Both the position numbers and the translations under genes were made by a program. The notes below the pieces were generated by a model. That model saw only the letters and a program-made list of their open reading frames with translations, searched no databases and had not been told where the DNA came from. Of a stretch of DNA of 64,000 nt, positions 1 through 7,907 are shown piece after piece (within the stretch, counting starts at the first letter, position 1; each line of letters opens with the position of its first letter). This DNA is from Polyangiaceae bacterium (GTDB lineage: Bacteria > Myxococcota_A > Polyangia > Polyangiales > Polyangiaceae): assembly GCA_013214025.1 (NCBI GenBank), contig JABSRN010000005.1, positions 1-64,000 on the forward strand, in the 5' to 3' direction.

Positions 1-38
1 CTGAGGCCCGCCACCGGAGCGCCGCTCTCAGTTGGACC

Positions 39-1409
39 TTACCCGGCGGCAGGGGGCTCTTCCGGAGAGGAGGGTTCCTTCCCGGGAGCTGCCTCTGCGG
101 CTGGTTTCTTCTCAGCTGCCTCTGGAGCAGCCTTCTTGGCAGCCTTCTTGGCAGCCTTCTTGGCGACCTTCTTGGCGACCTTCTTAGGAGTAGCCTTCTT
201 GGGTTCGGCCTTTTCAGCGGCGGGTTTGCCCTTCTTGGTGGTCTTCGGGGTCGTGCTCAGGAGATCCGACGCCATCTTGCGGGCTCGGTTGGTTGTCTCC
301 CAGCTGAACTCTTTGCGTCCAAAGTGTCCGTAAGCCGCCGTGGGGCGGTAGATGGGACGCAACAGATCGAGCTGCTCGATGATTGCCTTCGGGCGCATGT
401 CGAAGTGCTCTTTGACGTAGGCCGAAAGTTTATCGTCGGTGATCTTGCCGGTACCGAAGGTGTTCACGTAAACGCCGACGGGATCAGCGACGCCGATGGC
501 GTAGGCGACCTGGACTTCCGCTTTGTCCGCGACGCCGGAAGCCACGATGTTTTTCGCTACATACCGCGTGTAATACGCCGCTGAGCGGTCGACTTTGGAC
601 GGGTCCTTGCCGCTGAAGGCGCCGCCGCCATGACGACCGGCACCGCCGTAGGTATCCACGATGATCTTGCGTCCGGTCAGCCCGGCATCGCCGCACGGCC
701 CGCCGATGACAAAGCGTCCGGTGGGATTGATGAAGTACTTGGTATTCTTGTCCAGCAGCTTCTTCGGAAGCACCTTCTTGATGACCAGCTCCATGACGGC
801 TTCGCGCAGCTCGTCATTTTCGACCTCTTCTGAGTGCTGAGTCGAAACTACGACCGCGTCGATACGCTTGGGCGTGTCGCCGTCATATTCGATCGTGACC
901 TGGCTCTTGGCGTCCGGGCGCAGAAAGTCGACCTTGCCGGCTTTGCGCACCTCGCTCATCTTGCGCATCAGCGCGTGGGAGTACATAATCGGAGCGGGCA
1001 TGAGCTCTTTGGTCTCGCGACAGGCGTAGCCAAACATCAGGCCCTGGTCGCCAGCGCCCTGCTCTGTGAACTCGCCCTCGCCCTCGGTGACACCCTGAGA
1101 GATGTCCGGGGACTGCGGCTCAATGGCAACGAGCACACCGCAAGTGGCGTAGTCGAAACCCATCTCGGAACTGGTGTAGCCAATTTCTTTGATGGCTTCG
1201 CGCGCGAGCTTAGCAAAGTCGAGGGTGGCGGTGGTCGTGATCTCTCCGCCGAGGGCTACGAAGCCCGTCTTGCAGAAGGTTTCACAAGCCACGCGGCTGT
1301 TGGGATCCTGGGCCAGGCAGGCGTCAACGACGGCGTCAGAAACGGCGTCACACAGCTTGTCGGGATGTCCCTCGCCGACAGACTCGGACGTAAAAAGATA
1401 GTTACTCAT
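39..1409 (-). CDS. metK: S-adenosylmethionine synthetase with a Lys/Ala-rich C-terminal tail
   Basis: Makes S-adenosylmethionine from ATP and methionine in the cytoplasm. The first ~385 residues are a full-length Met[21 protein letters not shown] near the N-terminus, [12 protein letters not shown] in the middle, and [20 protein letters not shown] followed by [21 protein letters not shown]. The protein continues about 71 residues beyond the usual ~384-residue end (residues ~386-456). That extension is built from Lys, Ala, Pro and Glu with repeated KKA/AKK units, like histone H1 or other DNA/RNA-binding tails. A Shine-Dalgarno (aaggagcacc in sense) sits just before ATG at 1409. The ~190 nt upstream to the PDZ gene contain an AT-rich patch near 1505-1555 but no SAM riboswitch that I recognise. 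Enzyme identity is very secure; the tail's role is unknown. Confidence 0.97.
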   Translation of the reverse strand: MSNYLFTSESVGEGHPDKLCDAVSDAVVDACLAQDPNSRVACETFCKTGFVALGGEITTTATLDFAKLAREAIKEIGYTSSEMGFDYATCGVLVAIEPQSPDISQGVTEGEGEFTEQGAGDQGLMFGYACRETKELMPAPIMYSHALMRKMSEVRKAGKVDFLRPDAKSQVTIEYDGDTPKRIDAVVVSTQHSEEVENDELREAVMELVIKKVLPKKLLDKNTKYFINPTGRFVIGGPCGDAGLTGRKIIVDTYGGAGRHGGGAFSGKDPSKVDRSAAYYTRYVAKNIVASGVADKAEVQVAYAIGVADPVGVYVNTFGTGKITDDKLSAYVKEHFDMRPKAIIEQLDLLRPIYRPTAAYGHFGRKEFSWETTNRARKMASDLLSTTPKTTKKGKPAAEKAEPKKATPKKVAKKVAKKAAKKAAKKAAPEAAEKKPAAEAAPGKEPSSPEEPPAAG

Positions 1410-1603
1410 AGGTGCTCCTTGGACTCTCTAAGTGCATGCGGCTAGGTGAGCTTTCAGTAGTGCCCGCCCCAGCGGCGCGCGGACCGTATCACACGGAATG
1501 CACCATTTGACTCACCGTATTTCTGGTATTTTGCGATTATTTTTACCGATCATTTCGCTTCCACTTTTGCCGGTGCGGCGTCTGGACGGTGGGCCCGGTA
1601 TCG

Positions 1604-2017
1604 TCAGGGACGCTGTGGCTGTCGGTGGTGTTTCTGAGCGGCAGTTCGCTTCAAGGTAACGCGAATCACCTCGTTCCCACGCTCAAGCGTGAGCTTAACG
1701 TTTGAGCCCTCATCTCCACCGAGGGCGCCTCGCAGATCCGCCGAGGACATATTTCGCACGTCATGCCCGTCGATGAGCAACACGATGTCCCCGGGCTGCA
1801 GGTCAGCGTTGGACGCGGCGAGGTCCTCCGGGATCTCTCGTAGTGTCAGGGTACCATCGGCCCGCTGTCCCAATATTGCTCCGATCGTGCCCGCTGCAGG
1901 GCTGCAGGAGACCGTCGAGAGGCCCACCGCGCCAATTAGGAGGGCGATAGTGACGCTTCCGGCACAGGACGAGACGATACCTCGATGCTTCTGCTCGCTC
2001 TGCTTGACTCGCCTCAT
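1604..2017 (-). CDS. PDZ-domain lipoprotein, hypothetical
   Basis: A 137-residue protein with a basic N-terminus, one hydrophobic segment and a lipobox-like LSTVSC at about residues 33-38, so probably a lipoprotein. After it comes one PDZ-type domain (about residues 45-125): ADLQPGDIVLLIDGHDVRNM matches the PDZ core in which a product is presented from a hydrophobic groove, and the domain ends KLTLERGNEVIRVTLKR. There is no protease domain, so it is probably a binding or scaffold protein at the envelope. It lies upstream of metK on the same strand with a ~190-nt gap, and divergent from the tRNA. Exact partner unknown. Confidence 0.7.
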   Translation of the reverse strand: MRRVKQSEQKHRGIVSSCAGSVTIALLIGAVGLSTVSCSPAAGTIGAILGQRADGTLTLREIPEDLAASNADLQPGDIVLLIDGHDVRNMSSADLRGALGGDEGSNVKLTLERGNEVIRVTLKRTAAQKHHRQPQRP

Positions 2018-2043
2018 CTCGTGCGTATGCTCGCCGCCCCTCG

Positions 2044-2115
2044 GCCAGCTTAGCTCAGCGGTAGAGCAGCTGTTTCGTAAACAGCAGGTCTCGAGTTCAA
2101 TTCTCGAAGCTGGCT
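2044..2115 (+). tRNA. tRNA-Thr (anticodon CGT)
   Basis: A complete cloverleaf can be folded. The acceptor stem pairs GCCAGCT (2044-2050) with AGCTGGC (2108-2114), with T2115 as discriminator. The D-arm is GCTC/GAGC. The anticodon stem GCTGT/ACAGC (2069-2073/2081-2085) encloses loop TTCGTAA, giving anticodon CGT at 2076-2078, which reads ACG (Thr). The T-arm TCGAG/CTCGA (2091-2095/2103-2107) encloses TTCAATT. CCA is not encoded. It is transcribed away from the PDZ gene. Confidence 0.95.
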
Positions 2116-2122
2116 CCGATAT

Positions 2123-2150
2123 CTGGTCCTAGGCAAATGCCTAGGACCAG
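2123..2150 (+). terminator. Perfect 12-bp palindrome just after the tRNA
   Basis: CTGGTCCTAGGC (2123-2134) pairs perfectly with GCCTAGGACCAG (2139-2150) across a 4-nt loop, only 7 nt after the tRNA. It is probably the tRNA's 3' processing or termination hairpin, but there is no T-run after it (tccagagtac follows), so it is not a canonical intrinsic terminator. It could instead be a protein-binding palindrome. Confidence 0.5.
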
Positions 2151-2581
2151 TCCAGAGTACGAGCCGTTCGACGATCGCTGCGTGGCCTGCCCCAGTCGGG
2201 GCAAGGGCAGGTCACTTCGCTCCGTTCGTCAACCGTGGCTCTACTGGAGTTATCTCTTTAGGTCCTCGCTCATTCGGAGCTGCGGGGAGGGGCGCGGCGG
2301 CGTGTTCGTTGATGCCCGGCGCAGCGTTAATGGGCGCGGAGAGTGAAGTTGAATGGCGGCGCAGGGGGAGGGTGAGAGGTTGATGAGCTGGCGCTCAGCT
2401 TCGTCTGGCCTGACTAGAGGCAGAAATCTCTAATTGTCTGACATCGACCTACAGTCTGATTGCCGCCGAATACGTTGAGAAATCGGCTGAGCGAGCAGTG
2501 CGATGAAAACATTCCTCAGTGCTGGCATCTCGTCCGCTGCATCCCTTGATAGTTTTGCTTACGGCTGGGAGACTATCCGGC
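2151..2581. other. Intergenic region, no gene recognised
   Basis: About 430 nt between the tRNA hairpin and the first vWA lipoprotein. A short open frame at 2137-2346 has no ribosome-binding site, no motif and unlikely amino-acid composition, so I do not call it. The promoter of the vWA gene should lie in the more AT-rich part near 2430-2520, but I see no convincing -35/-10 pair. Confidence 0.5.
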
Positions 2582-3946
2582 ATGAAGTTTCACTTAGTCT
2601 TAGGTTTGGGTGCGTTGGCTGCTGTTGCGGGCGCGTGTAGCGCGTCTTCCGACGGGGATGGTGTCAACGGTGGTACGGGCACGGGTACGGGCACTGCTGG
2701 GACGAGTGGCGACGGTGGTGCCGTCGACGGCTCGACCACCGCTGATGGCTCGGGTACGGGTGGTACATCCGGAGGAAATACCGGAAGCAATGCGGGCGGC
2801 ACTACCGGCACCGGCGGAACCACTGGAACAAGTACCGGTGGCTCTCTGCTCAACGACACGGAAGTGCCCGACGGATCCTTCGTTTACGACCCGGGCGCCA
2901 TTGTTGAGCCAGACGCCTGCGCTGACTTCAGCCAAGGTGCTGAACTCAAGCCCATCGCCATCTATCTGATGGTCGATAAGTCGGGCAGCATGATTCGTGA
3001 CGAACTCACGGATCCGGATACGGGTCAGGACATCACCTATTGGGAGGCGGCTACTCGTGGAATTCGAGGCTTCGTAGAGAGCCCGACTTCGGCCGGGCTG
3101 AAGGTGGCCGTCAACTATTTCTTCGGCGAAGAGTGCACGCCTGGCATGTACGACGTTCCGACCCTCGGTATGGGGACTTTGGATGGCAGCACCACAGGAC
3201 ATGCCGCGGCGGTGGTCAGTTCCTTTGGTGCTGATCCGATCTTGCCAGGCGGTGATGGCGATCAGAGCCTGGTTTACACACCCACCGGCCTCGGCGTTGC
3301 CGGGATGACCGATTTTTGCATCGCCTACGAAGCAGCCAACGCGGGGGAGACGTGTATTGGCGTACTGATCACCGACGGTGTGCCTCAGGGTAGCTCCGGC
3401 GGGGCGGGAACCTACGGCTGTACGACCGCAGACTTTCCCGGCACGGCTGAAAAGCCACACCCGGAAACCCAAATCGGCGAAGCGTGGGCCTTGGGGATCC
3501 AAACCTACGCTATGGGCATGACCGGCGCCGATTTTGTGAAATTGGAGTCATACGCAGAGGCAGGCGGAAGCGATTGCCAGCTCGACGATGATGAAAAACG
3601 TTACTGCGACGTAACCACTGGTCCGGGATCGTTTATTGACGCCCTCGACGCCATTCGCGAGCAGGCCATCAGCTGTGACATAGAGATGCCGGTTCCTCCG
3701 GGCGGTGGCGCGTTGGACTTGGCCAGTGTGGTCGTTACCTTTACTCCGAGCACCGGCGAGCCTTACGAGCTAACCAACGTCACCGGTGTAGGTAGCTGCC
3801 AAACCGATACCCAGTGGTACTACGATTACGCCGACGGCGGCTCGGAGCCCCCCACCGGCATTAAGCTTTGCGAACTCACCTGCACGACGATTGGCGACGA
3901 CGACGCTGGCAACCTCGGCATCACCCTCCTTTGCAAGCGCTCCTAG
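2582..3946 (+). CDS. vWA-domain lipoprotein with Gly/Thr-rich linker
   Basis: ATG at 2582 is chosen because it gives a short lipoprotein signal peptide (MKFHLVLGLGALAAVAGAC, Cys about residue 19) and has gggag ~12 nt upstream; the frame opens earlier at 2519 but that leader looks spurious. The mature protein begins with a ~85-residue Gly/Thr/Ser linker and then a von Willebrand factor A domain. KPIAIYLMVDKSGSM carries the MIDAS DxSxS motif (Asp132, Ser134, Ser136), and GVLITDGVPQG is the later MIDAS-type loop. The C-terminal part contains paired cysteines. It is expected on the cell surface as a metal-dependent adhesion or scaffold protein. It is followed 45 nt later by a second protein of the same plan, so the pair is probably co-transcribed and ancestrally duplicated. 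Confidence 0.85.
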   Translation: MKFHLVLGLGALAAVAGACSASSDGDGVNGGTGTGTGTAGTSGDGGAVDGSTTADGSGTGGTSGGNTGSNAGGTTGTGGTTGTSTGGSLLNDTEVPDGSFVYDPGAIVEPDACADFSQGAELKPIAIYLMVDKSGSMIRDELTDPDTGQDITYWEAATRGIRGFVESPTSAGLKVAVNYFFGEECTPGMYDVPTLGMGTLDGSTTGHAAAVVSSFGADPILPGGDGDQSLVYTPTGLGVAGMTDFCIAYEAANAGETCIGVLITDGVPQGSSGGAGTYGCTTADFPGTAEKPHPETQIGEAWALGIQTYAMGMTGADFVKLESYAEAGGSDCQLDDDEKRYCDVTTGPGSFIDALDAIREQAISCDIEMPVPPGGGALDLASVVVTFTPSTGEPYELTNVTGVGSCQTDTQWYYDYADGGSEPPTGIKLCELTCTTIGDDDAGNLGITLLCKRS

Positions 3947-3991
3947 CGCTTCTCCCGCATCCGTTTAGAAACTTAGAAGGCGAATATCATA

Positions 3992-5374
3992 GTGAAGTTA
4001 TCCATGATCAAAGGTGCTGGCGCGTTTTGCGCGTTGGCTCTGGTAGCGACTGCTTGTAGCGATGACACGACCGGCGACGGCTCCGACGGAAACGGGGGGA
4101 CTGGTGCCAGTAATGGCACGGGCGCCAGCGGTAGCACCGCAGGCAGCTCCGGCACGGGCGCCAGCAACGGCACCGGTGGCACCTCCAGCAACGGGACCGG
4201 CGGCTTTTTTGGCGGCTTTTTTGACGGCGGAACCGGAGACGACGACTCGGGGATGGAAGTTTGCGCATCCAACGCCCAGGACGTCGAAGCGACCCAGGCT
4301 CACCTGATGTTCTTGGTGGACCGCAGTGGTAGCATGAACTGTATGTTGCCCGAGCGTTGGGATGAGCTAACGGGTTTCCCTGACATCAACTCTGCCGCGG
4401 ATGAGATCGCCGTCTGCGAGACCAACCCTGCGAACCGCCTGGCGGGCAGCGAGTCCAAATGGGTAGTCACTACGGATGCACTGAAAAGCGCGTTGGCGGA
4501 TTTGACGTCTGAATCGAACATCAGCGCCGGCTTGACCTTCTTCCCCGCGACGGATTTGCCGGATGATAATTTTGTGGATGATTGTGCCGTCACCGGTACG
4601 CCCGACATCGCATTGCAAACGTTGAACACAGCACTCGTGACCAACATGAGCACGACCCTGGAGGGCGTTTCTCCGGCGGGTGCGACACCCCTTGCCGGCG
4701 CGACCATTGAAGCGCTGGCTAAGCTGGTCGGACAGGGCTTGGACGGCAAACCGTTCTTGGTACTCATGACGGACGGCAACGAGTCCTGTGACGGGACCTG
4801 GGAGGTGCCGGGTTCCCAGACTCAAGTTCAAAAAGACACGGTTGAGTACGCTCTCAATATGTTCAACATTCGCACGTTCGTAATCGGCGCACCGGGCAGT
4901 GAAACTGCGCGGGCGTTGCTGAGCGAACTGGCGTATCTGGGTGGTACTGCCACGACGGCCGACTGCGCCTACGGTGGCGGCGATCCTGCCGTGGGTGATT
5001 GCCACTTCGATCTCACGAGTTCCGGTGGTGGTGCCGATGCTGGTGCCGATGGCGGCGCGGGGACAGACTTTGCGGCTGAGCTAGCCGACGCTCTCAAGGC
5101 CATTGCGGCGCAAGCCGTCGTGACTTGTCAGTACGACGTACCGACAGGGGGACGCGTGGACCGCAGCGGCGTCATCATCAAGCTAGAGGCGAACGATCCG
5201 AGCGCATCGGTAACCTTTGAGCCCGCCGATGGTGATTGCGACAACGGGGCTAACGGCTGGATGTATTCGGAAGACGGGAATCAGATCCTGTTGTGTGGCG
5301 CGGCTTGCGACACTGCCGAAAGTGTACCGGGCAGGATCACCATCGATATCGCTTGCGACTCCCGTACTCAATAA
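3992..5374 (+). CDS. vWA-domain lipoprotein, paralogue of the preceding gene
   Basis: GTG at 3992 with agaagg upstream; an in-frame ATG at 4004 is an alternative. The signal peptide ends at lipobox LVATAC (about residues 18-23). A Gly/Thr/Ser linker of ~55 residues follows, then a GGFFGGFFDGG run, then a vWA domain: HLMFLVDRSGSMNC with MIDAS Asp110, Ser112 and Ser114, and LVLMTDGNESCDGTW as the second metal loop. The C-terminus is Cys-containing (TCQYDVPTGG, ILLCGAACD), with the same order of elements as the upstream gene. Predicted surface lipoprotein of unknown ligand. The gene pair ends at a strong intrinsic terminator at 5398-5424. Confidence 0.85.
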   Translation: MKLSMIKGAGAFCALALVATACSDDTTGDGSDGNGGTGASNGTGASGSTAGSSGTGASNGTGGTSSNGTGGFFGGFFDGGTGDDDSGMEVCASNAQDVEATQAHLMFLVDRSGSMNCMLPERWDELTGFPDINSAADEIAVCETNPANRLAGSESKWVVTTDALKSALADLTSESNISAGLTFFPATDLPDDNFVDDCAVTGTPDIALQTLNTALVTNMSTTLEGVSPAGATPLAGATIEALAKLVGQGLDGKPFLVLMTDGNESCDGTWEVPGSQTQVQKDTVEYALNMFNIRTFVIGAPGSETARALLSELAYLGGTATTADCAYGGGDPAVGDCHFDLTSSGGGADAGADGGAGTDFAAELADALKAIAAQAVVTCQYDVPTGGRVDRSGVIIKLEANDPSASVTFEPADGDCDNGANGWMYSEDGNQILLCGAACDTAESVPGRITIDIACDSRTQ

Positions 5375-5397
5375 TACTGGCGTAGCGATCGACACGG

Positions 5398-5424
5398 CGT
5401 CGCCGTAACTGGCGACGTTGTTCG
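5398..5424 (+). terminator. Intrinsic terminator of the vWA gene pair
   Basis: CGTCGCC (5398-5404) and GGCGACG (5411-5417) form a perfect 7-bp GC-rich stem with loop GTAACT, followed by the T-rich ttgttcgttt. It begins 24 nt after the stop codon of the second vWA gene. Confidence 0.8.
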
Positions 5425-5753
5425 TTTGTGCATCGGACCACTCCTATGGTGGGATGCTAGCAGCGCGAGGCGAGCGCGCCCGGTTTCGAACCAGTCACGG
5501 CGGCCGTGCCCGTTAGTGACGGGCTGGCATCACCGCGCGGTTTCGATTCGGTCACGGCGGCTCAGCGCATTGCGCTGTGGAGAGCGCCCGGGCTCAGCGT
5601 TGAACCACCGCGGGGGCCGGCCTGGCTCGTGTGGACGCCGAACCGACCCAACGGGACGCGGGTGGGGCAGGAGCCAAGGCCGACGGAATAACGGCCGATC
5701 GGTTCCTTTCTCGCTGTAACGAGTTCCTGTGGAATTTCAGTGGCATGGAACAC
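5425..5753. other. Intergenic region with an imperfect direct repeat, no gene recognised
   Basis: About 330 nt without a credible gene; the open frames at 5426-5719 and 5506-5691 lack start signals and domains. It contains two 23-nt imperfect direct repeats, ggtttcga-N5-tcacggcggc, at 5482-5504 and 5539-5561 (20 of 23 identical), separated by 34 nt. No T-arm or full tRNA fold can be built from them. Confidence 0.45.
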
Positions 5754-5790
5754 TTGACAGCGTCGGACAATAAAGTTAAACGAACGTTTG
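5754..5790 (+). promoter_or_regulatory. Promoter with a PsrA/FadR-like palindromic operator for the TetR gene
   Basis: TTGACA at 5754-5759 is a consensus -35; TTAAAC at 5776-5781, 16 nt later, is a possible -10. AAAC-GAAC-GTTT (5778-5789) is an inverted repeat of AAAC/GTTT half-sites with a 4-nt spacer, the arrangement known for PsrA-type TetR regulators of fatty-acid oxidation. It overlaps the -10 and the expected start site, an ideal place for autorepression. With a start site near 5788, the mRNA would begin almost at ATG 5791 and be nearly leaderless. Confidence 0.55.
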
Positions 5791-6465
5791 ATGGGTAACA
5801 GCGCGAGCCATGGCACGTCGGAGTCTTCGGACCGCCGCGACCACATTTTGGATGTGGCCGAGCGACTGTTCGCGGACCGCGGATTCGCTGCTACGTCCAT
5901 GCGGCAGATCGCGAACGCTGCCGGCGTAAATGTCGCCACGCTCTACTATCACTGCGACAACAAGGAGCACCTGTTCCTCGCTCTGCACGAGCGGGTCATC
6001 GCCACCATGGCGGCCATCGTGAGTGAGGCTCTCTCCGAGGGCGGGGATTTTCTGCAACTGGCGGAGAAGCTCATGGACTCAGTTGTGGATTTCCTGGCTC
6101 GGAATCCCGCTATCTGTCGCTTGTTGGTGCGTTCCGATCTCGGGGAGCTGAACACCGTGCGCGGCAGCATCCGAAGCACGAGCCGTCCGCTGTATCAATT
6201 GGTCTATGGCGAGCTAAAGCATCGCGCGGACCGAGGGGAAATCCGGCGGGTGGATCCCGCAACCTTCCTGGCGGGTGCGACCGGGGCCATCTTCTACATG
6301 TTGATGGCGCTGCACCAGCGCAGCGAAGACGGCAAGGTGGATGAACGGGCACTGAAACTAGTTCAGGAGCAAGCGAGACACTTCGTATTCGGAGCGGTGG
6401 TTCTCGACGCCACGGCGTCTGGCGCCAAGTCCGGGTCGGATGCCACGACCGCGGGGGAAGCCTAG
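5791..6465 (+). CDS. TetR/AcrR family transcriptional regulator
   Basis: A 224-residue protein with an N-terminal TetR helix-turn-helix (about residues 14-60): ILDVAERLFADRGFAATSMR, then IANAAGVNVATLYYHCDNKE, the classical recognition-helix sequence. The C-terminal all-helical half is the ligand-binding and dimer domain, typical of this family. ATG 5791 is chosen over TTG 5788; there is no Shine-Dalgarno and the likely transcript start is only a few nt upstream, so translation may be leaderless. Directly downstream lie acyl-CoA dehydrogenase, acyl-CoA ligase, SDR and two MaoC genes, so the ligand is most likely an acyl-CoA and the role repression of that cluster and of itself. Confidence 0.88.
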   Translation: MGNSASHGTSESSDRRDHILDVAERLFADRGFAATSMRQIANAAGVNVATLYYHCDNKEHLFLALHERVIATMAAIVSEALSEGGDFLQLAEKLMDSVVDFLARNPAICRLLVRSDLGELNTVRGSIRSTSRPLYQLVYGELKHRADRGEIRRVDPATFLAGATGAIFYMLMALHQRSEDGKVDERALKLVQEQARHFVFGAVVLDATASGAKSGSDATTAGEA

Positions 6466-6629
6466 TGAATTTATCTGTGGAGCATTGGTTCCACATCGGC
6501 TGCTCAGCATTGAGCAGAGTTTGACTCGTTAGTTGTTGGAGTGTTGCTCGGGAGTCCGGGCAGTCAGAGGCGTAATCACATTTGCCGCAGCAAGCAGGCG
6601 CTCAGTTTCGATTGGAAAGAGGAAGAAAA

Positions 6630-7805
6630 ATGGACTTCTCGTTAGACGAAGAATCAAAGTTGATGGTCGAGTCTCTGAAGAAATTCTTGGCCGCGGAGGT
6701 TCTGCCGGTTGAAGCGGATCTGAAGAAGCGTGGCATCCTGGTGGGTGGCGCCATGACTCGTGAGGTTTACGACGAAGGCGCGAAGATTCGAGCCAAAGCT
6801 GTCGAGGCCGGCTTCTACACGGCTCATGTGCCCGAAGCGATTGGCGGCGGCGGATTGCGCCACGTGACCTTGACCGCCATGCGGGAAACCATCGCCATGT
6901 GTGGTTCGGAGATGATGGCTGTTTTTGTCATGGGCGACCCTCCGATGGGCCCGACAGCGATGTTGAGCATGCTGAACGATGTGCAGAAGGATAAGTACCT
7001 GCACAAACTGATGAGCGGCGAATGGACTACTTGTTTCTGCCTCACCGAGCCCAATGTTGGATCTGACGTGGGCGCGCTCGAGCTGATGGCAGTTCGCGAC
7101 GGCGACGACTACGTGCTCAACGGCACCAAGATCTTCATCTCTAACGGACTCTTTGCGGACGTCTTTCAGGTTTTCGCCTGCACCGAAAAGGGCAAAGGCA
7201 TGGGCGGCGGCCTGTCGCTCTTCATGGTGGACGGTGACACCAAGGGCATCACCCGTACACTCATGAAGAGCATGGGTGGCGACGATTTCCAGGCGGAGCT
7301 TAACTTCGAGGATGTGCGAGTCCCGGCTGAGAACCTGGTGGGTCAAGAAGGCTACGGCTTCCTCGGTGCTACCCAGTGGCTCAGCGGTGAACGCTTGATG
7401 ATGTCGACCCAGGCCGTTGGTCTCGCTGAGTACTCGCTCAAGTTTGGGGTCGAGTGGGCCCAGACTCGTAAAGCTTTCGGAAAGCCCATCGGCAAATATC
7501 AGGGTGTCTCTTTCCCCCTAGCTGACTGCCGCATTCAGCTCGATGCCGCCCGCGCCCTGACTTATCAAGCCGCGTGGAAACTCGACCAGGGTGAGATGGC
7601 CATGCAAGATCTCGCGGTTGCCAAGGTGTTCGCAGCCGATATGTTGCAGAAGGTCGTCGACACGGTCATGCAGACTTTGGGTGGCATCGGGTACATGACC
7701 GATCACCCGATTGAGCGCATCTACCGAATCGCTCGAGTGTTCCGCTTCGGTGGCGGCACGTCAGAAATTCAGCGAAAGCTCATCGCCAAGGGCATGGGGC
7801 TCTAG
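6630..7805 (+). CDS. Acyl-CoA dehydrogenase
   Basis: FAD-dependent desaturation of an acyl-CoA to a 2-enoyl-CoA. ATG 6630 has aaagagga at the right distance; 391 residues is the normal family length. CFCLTEPNVGSDVG is the family signature around FAD/substrate, and GGIGYMTDHPIERIYRIARV plus RFGGGTSEIQRKLI the C-terminal one. At the usual catalytic-Glu position (YEGT in medium-chain enzymes) this protein has GGGT, whereas Glu254 in LSGERLMMSTQ aligns by eye with the catalytic Glu of isovaleryl-CoA dehydrogenase. That suggests a branched- or long-chain substrate class. It is the first enzyme gene of the cluster, 164 nt after the TetR gene. Confidence 0.92.
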   Translation: MDFSLDEESKLMVESLKKFLAAEVLPVEADLKKRGILVGGAMTREVYDEGAKIRAKAVEAGFYTAHVPEAIGGGGLRHVTLTAMRETIAMCGSEMMAVFVMGDPPMGPTAMLSMLNDVQKDKYLHKLMSGEWTTCFCLTEPNVGSDVGALELMAVRDGDDYVLNGTKIFISNGLFADVFQVFACTEKGKGMGGGLSLFMVDGDTKGITRTLMKSMGGDDFQAELNFEDVRVPAENLVGQEGYGFLGATQWLSGERLMMSTQAVGLAEYSLKFGVEWAQTRKAFGKPIGKYQGVSFPLADCRIQLDAARALTYQAAWKLDQGEMAMQDLAVAKVFAADMLQKVVDTVMQTLGGIGYMTDHPIERIYRIARVFRFGGGTSEIQRKLIAKGMGL

Positions 7806-7907
7806 CGCCCCGCCACGGTTCCGCGCCTTACGTTCTTGGACGTTGGCGCCGAACCGTGGGCTCGTCACTTCTCGCTTTGCGTTCTCCAGTGTTCCCCCGG
7901 TAGGCCC

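Noticed and set aside
1410-1603. SAM riboswitch upstream of metK
   Set aside because: I could not match any SAM-I, SAM-II, SAM/SAH or related core; only an AT-rich patch and a plain Shine-Dalgarno are seen.
2600-3502. 300-codon minus-strand open frame
   Set aside because: It is antisense to the well-supported vWA lipoprotein, driven by its codon bias, with no start signal or domain.
5482-5561. tRNA or tRNA-like fragments around ggtttcgaacc
   Set aside because: The T-arm-like piece has mismatched stem ends, and no anticodon or acceptor arm can be built; only the direct repeat is reported.
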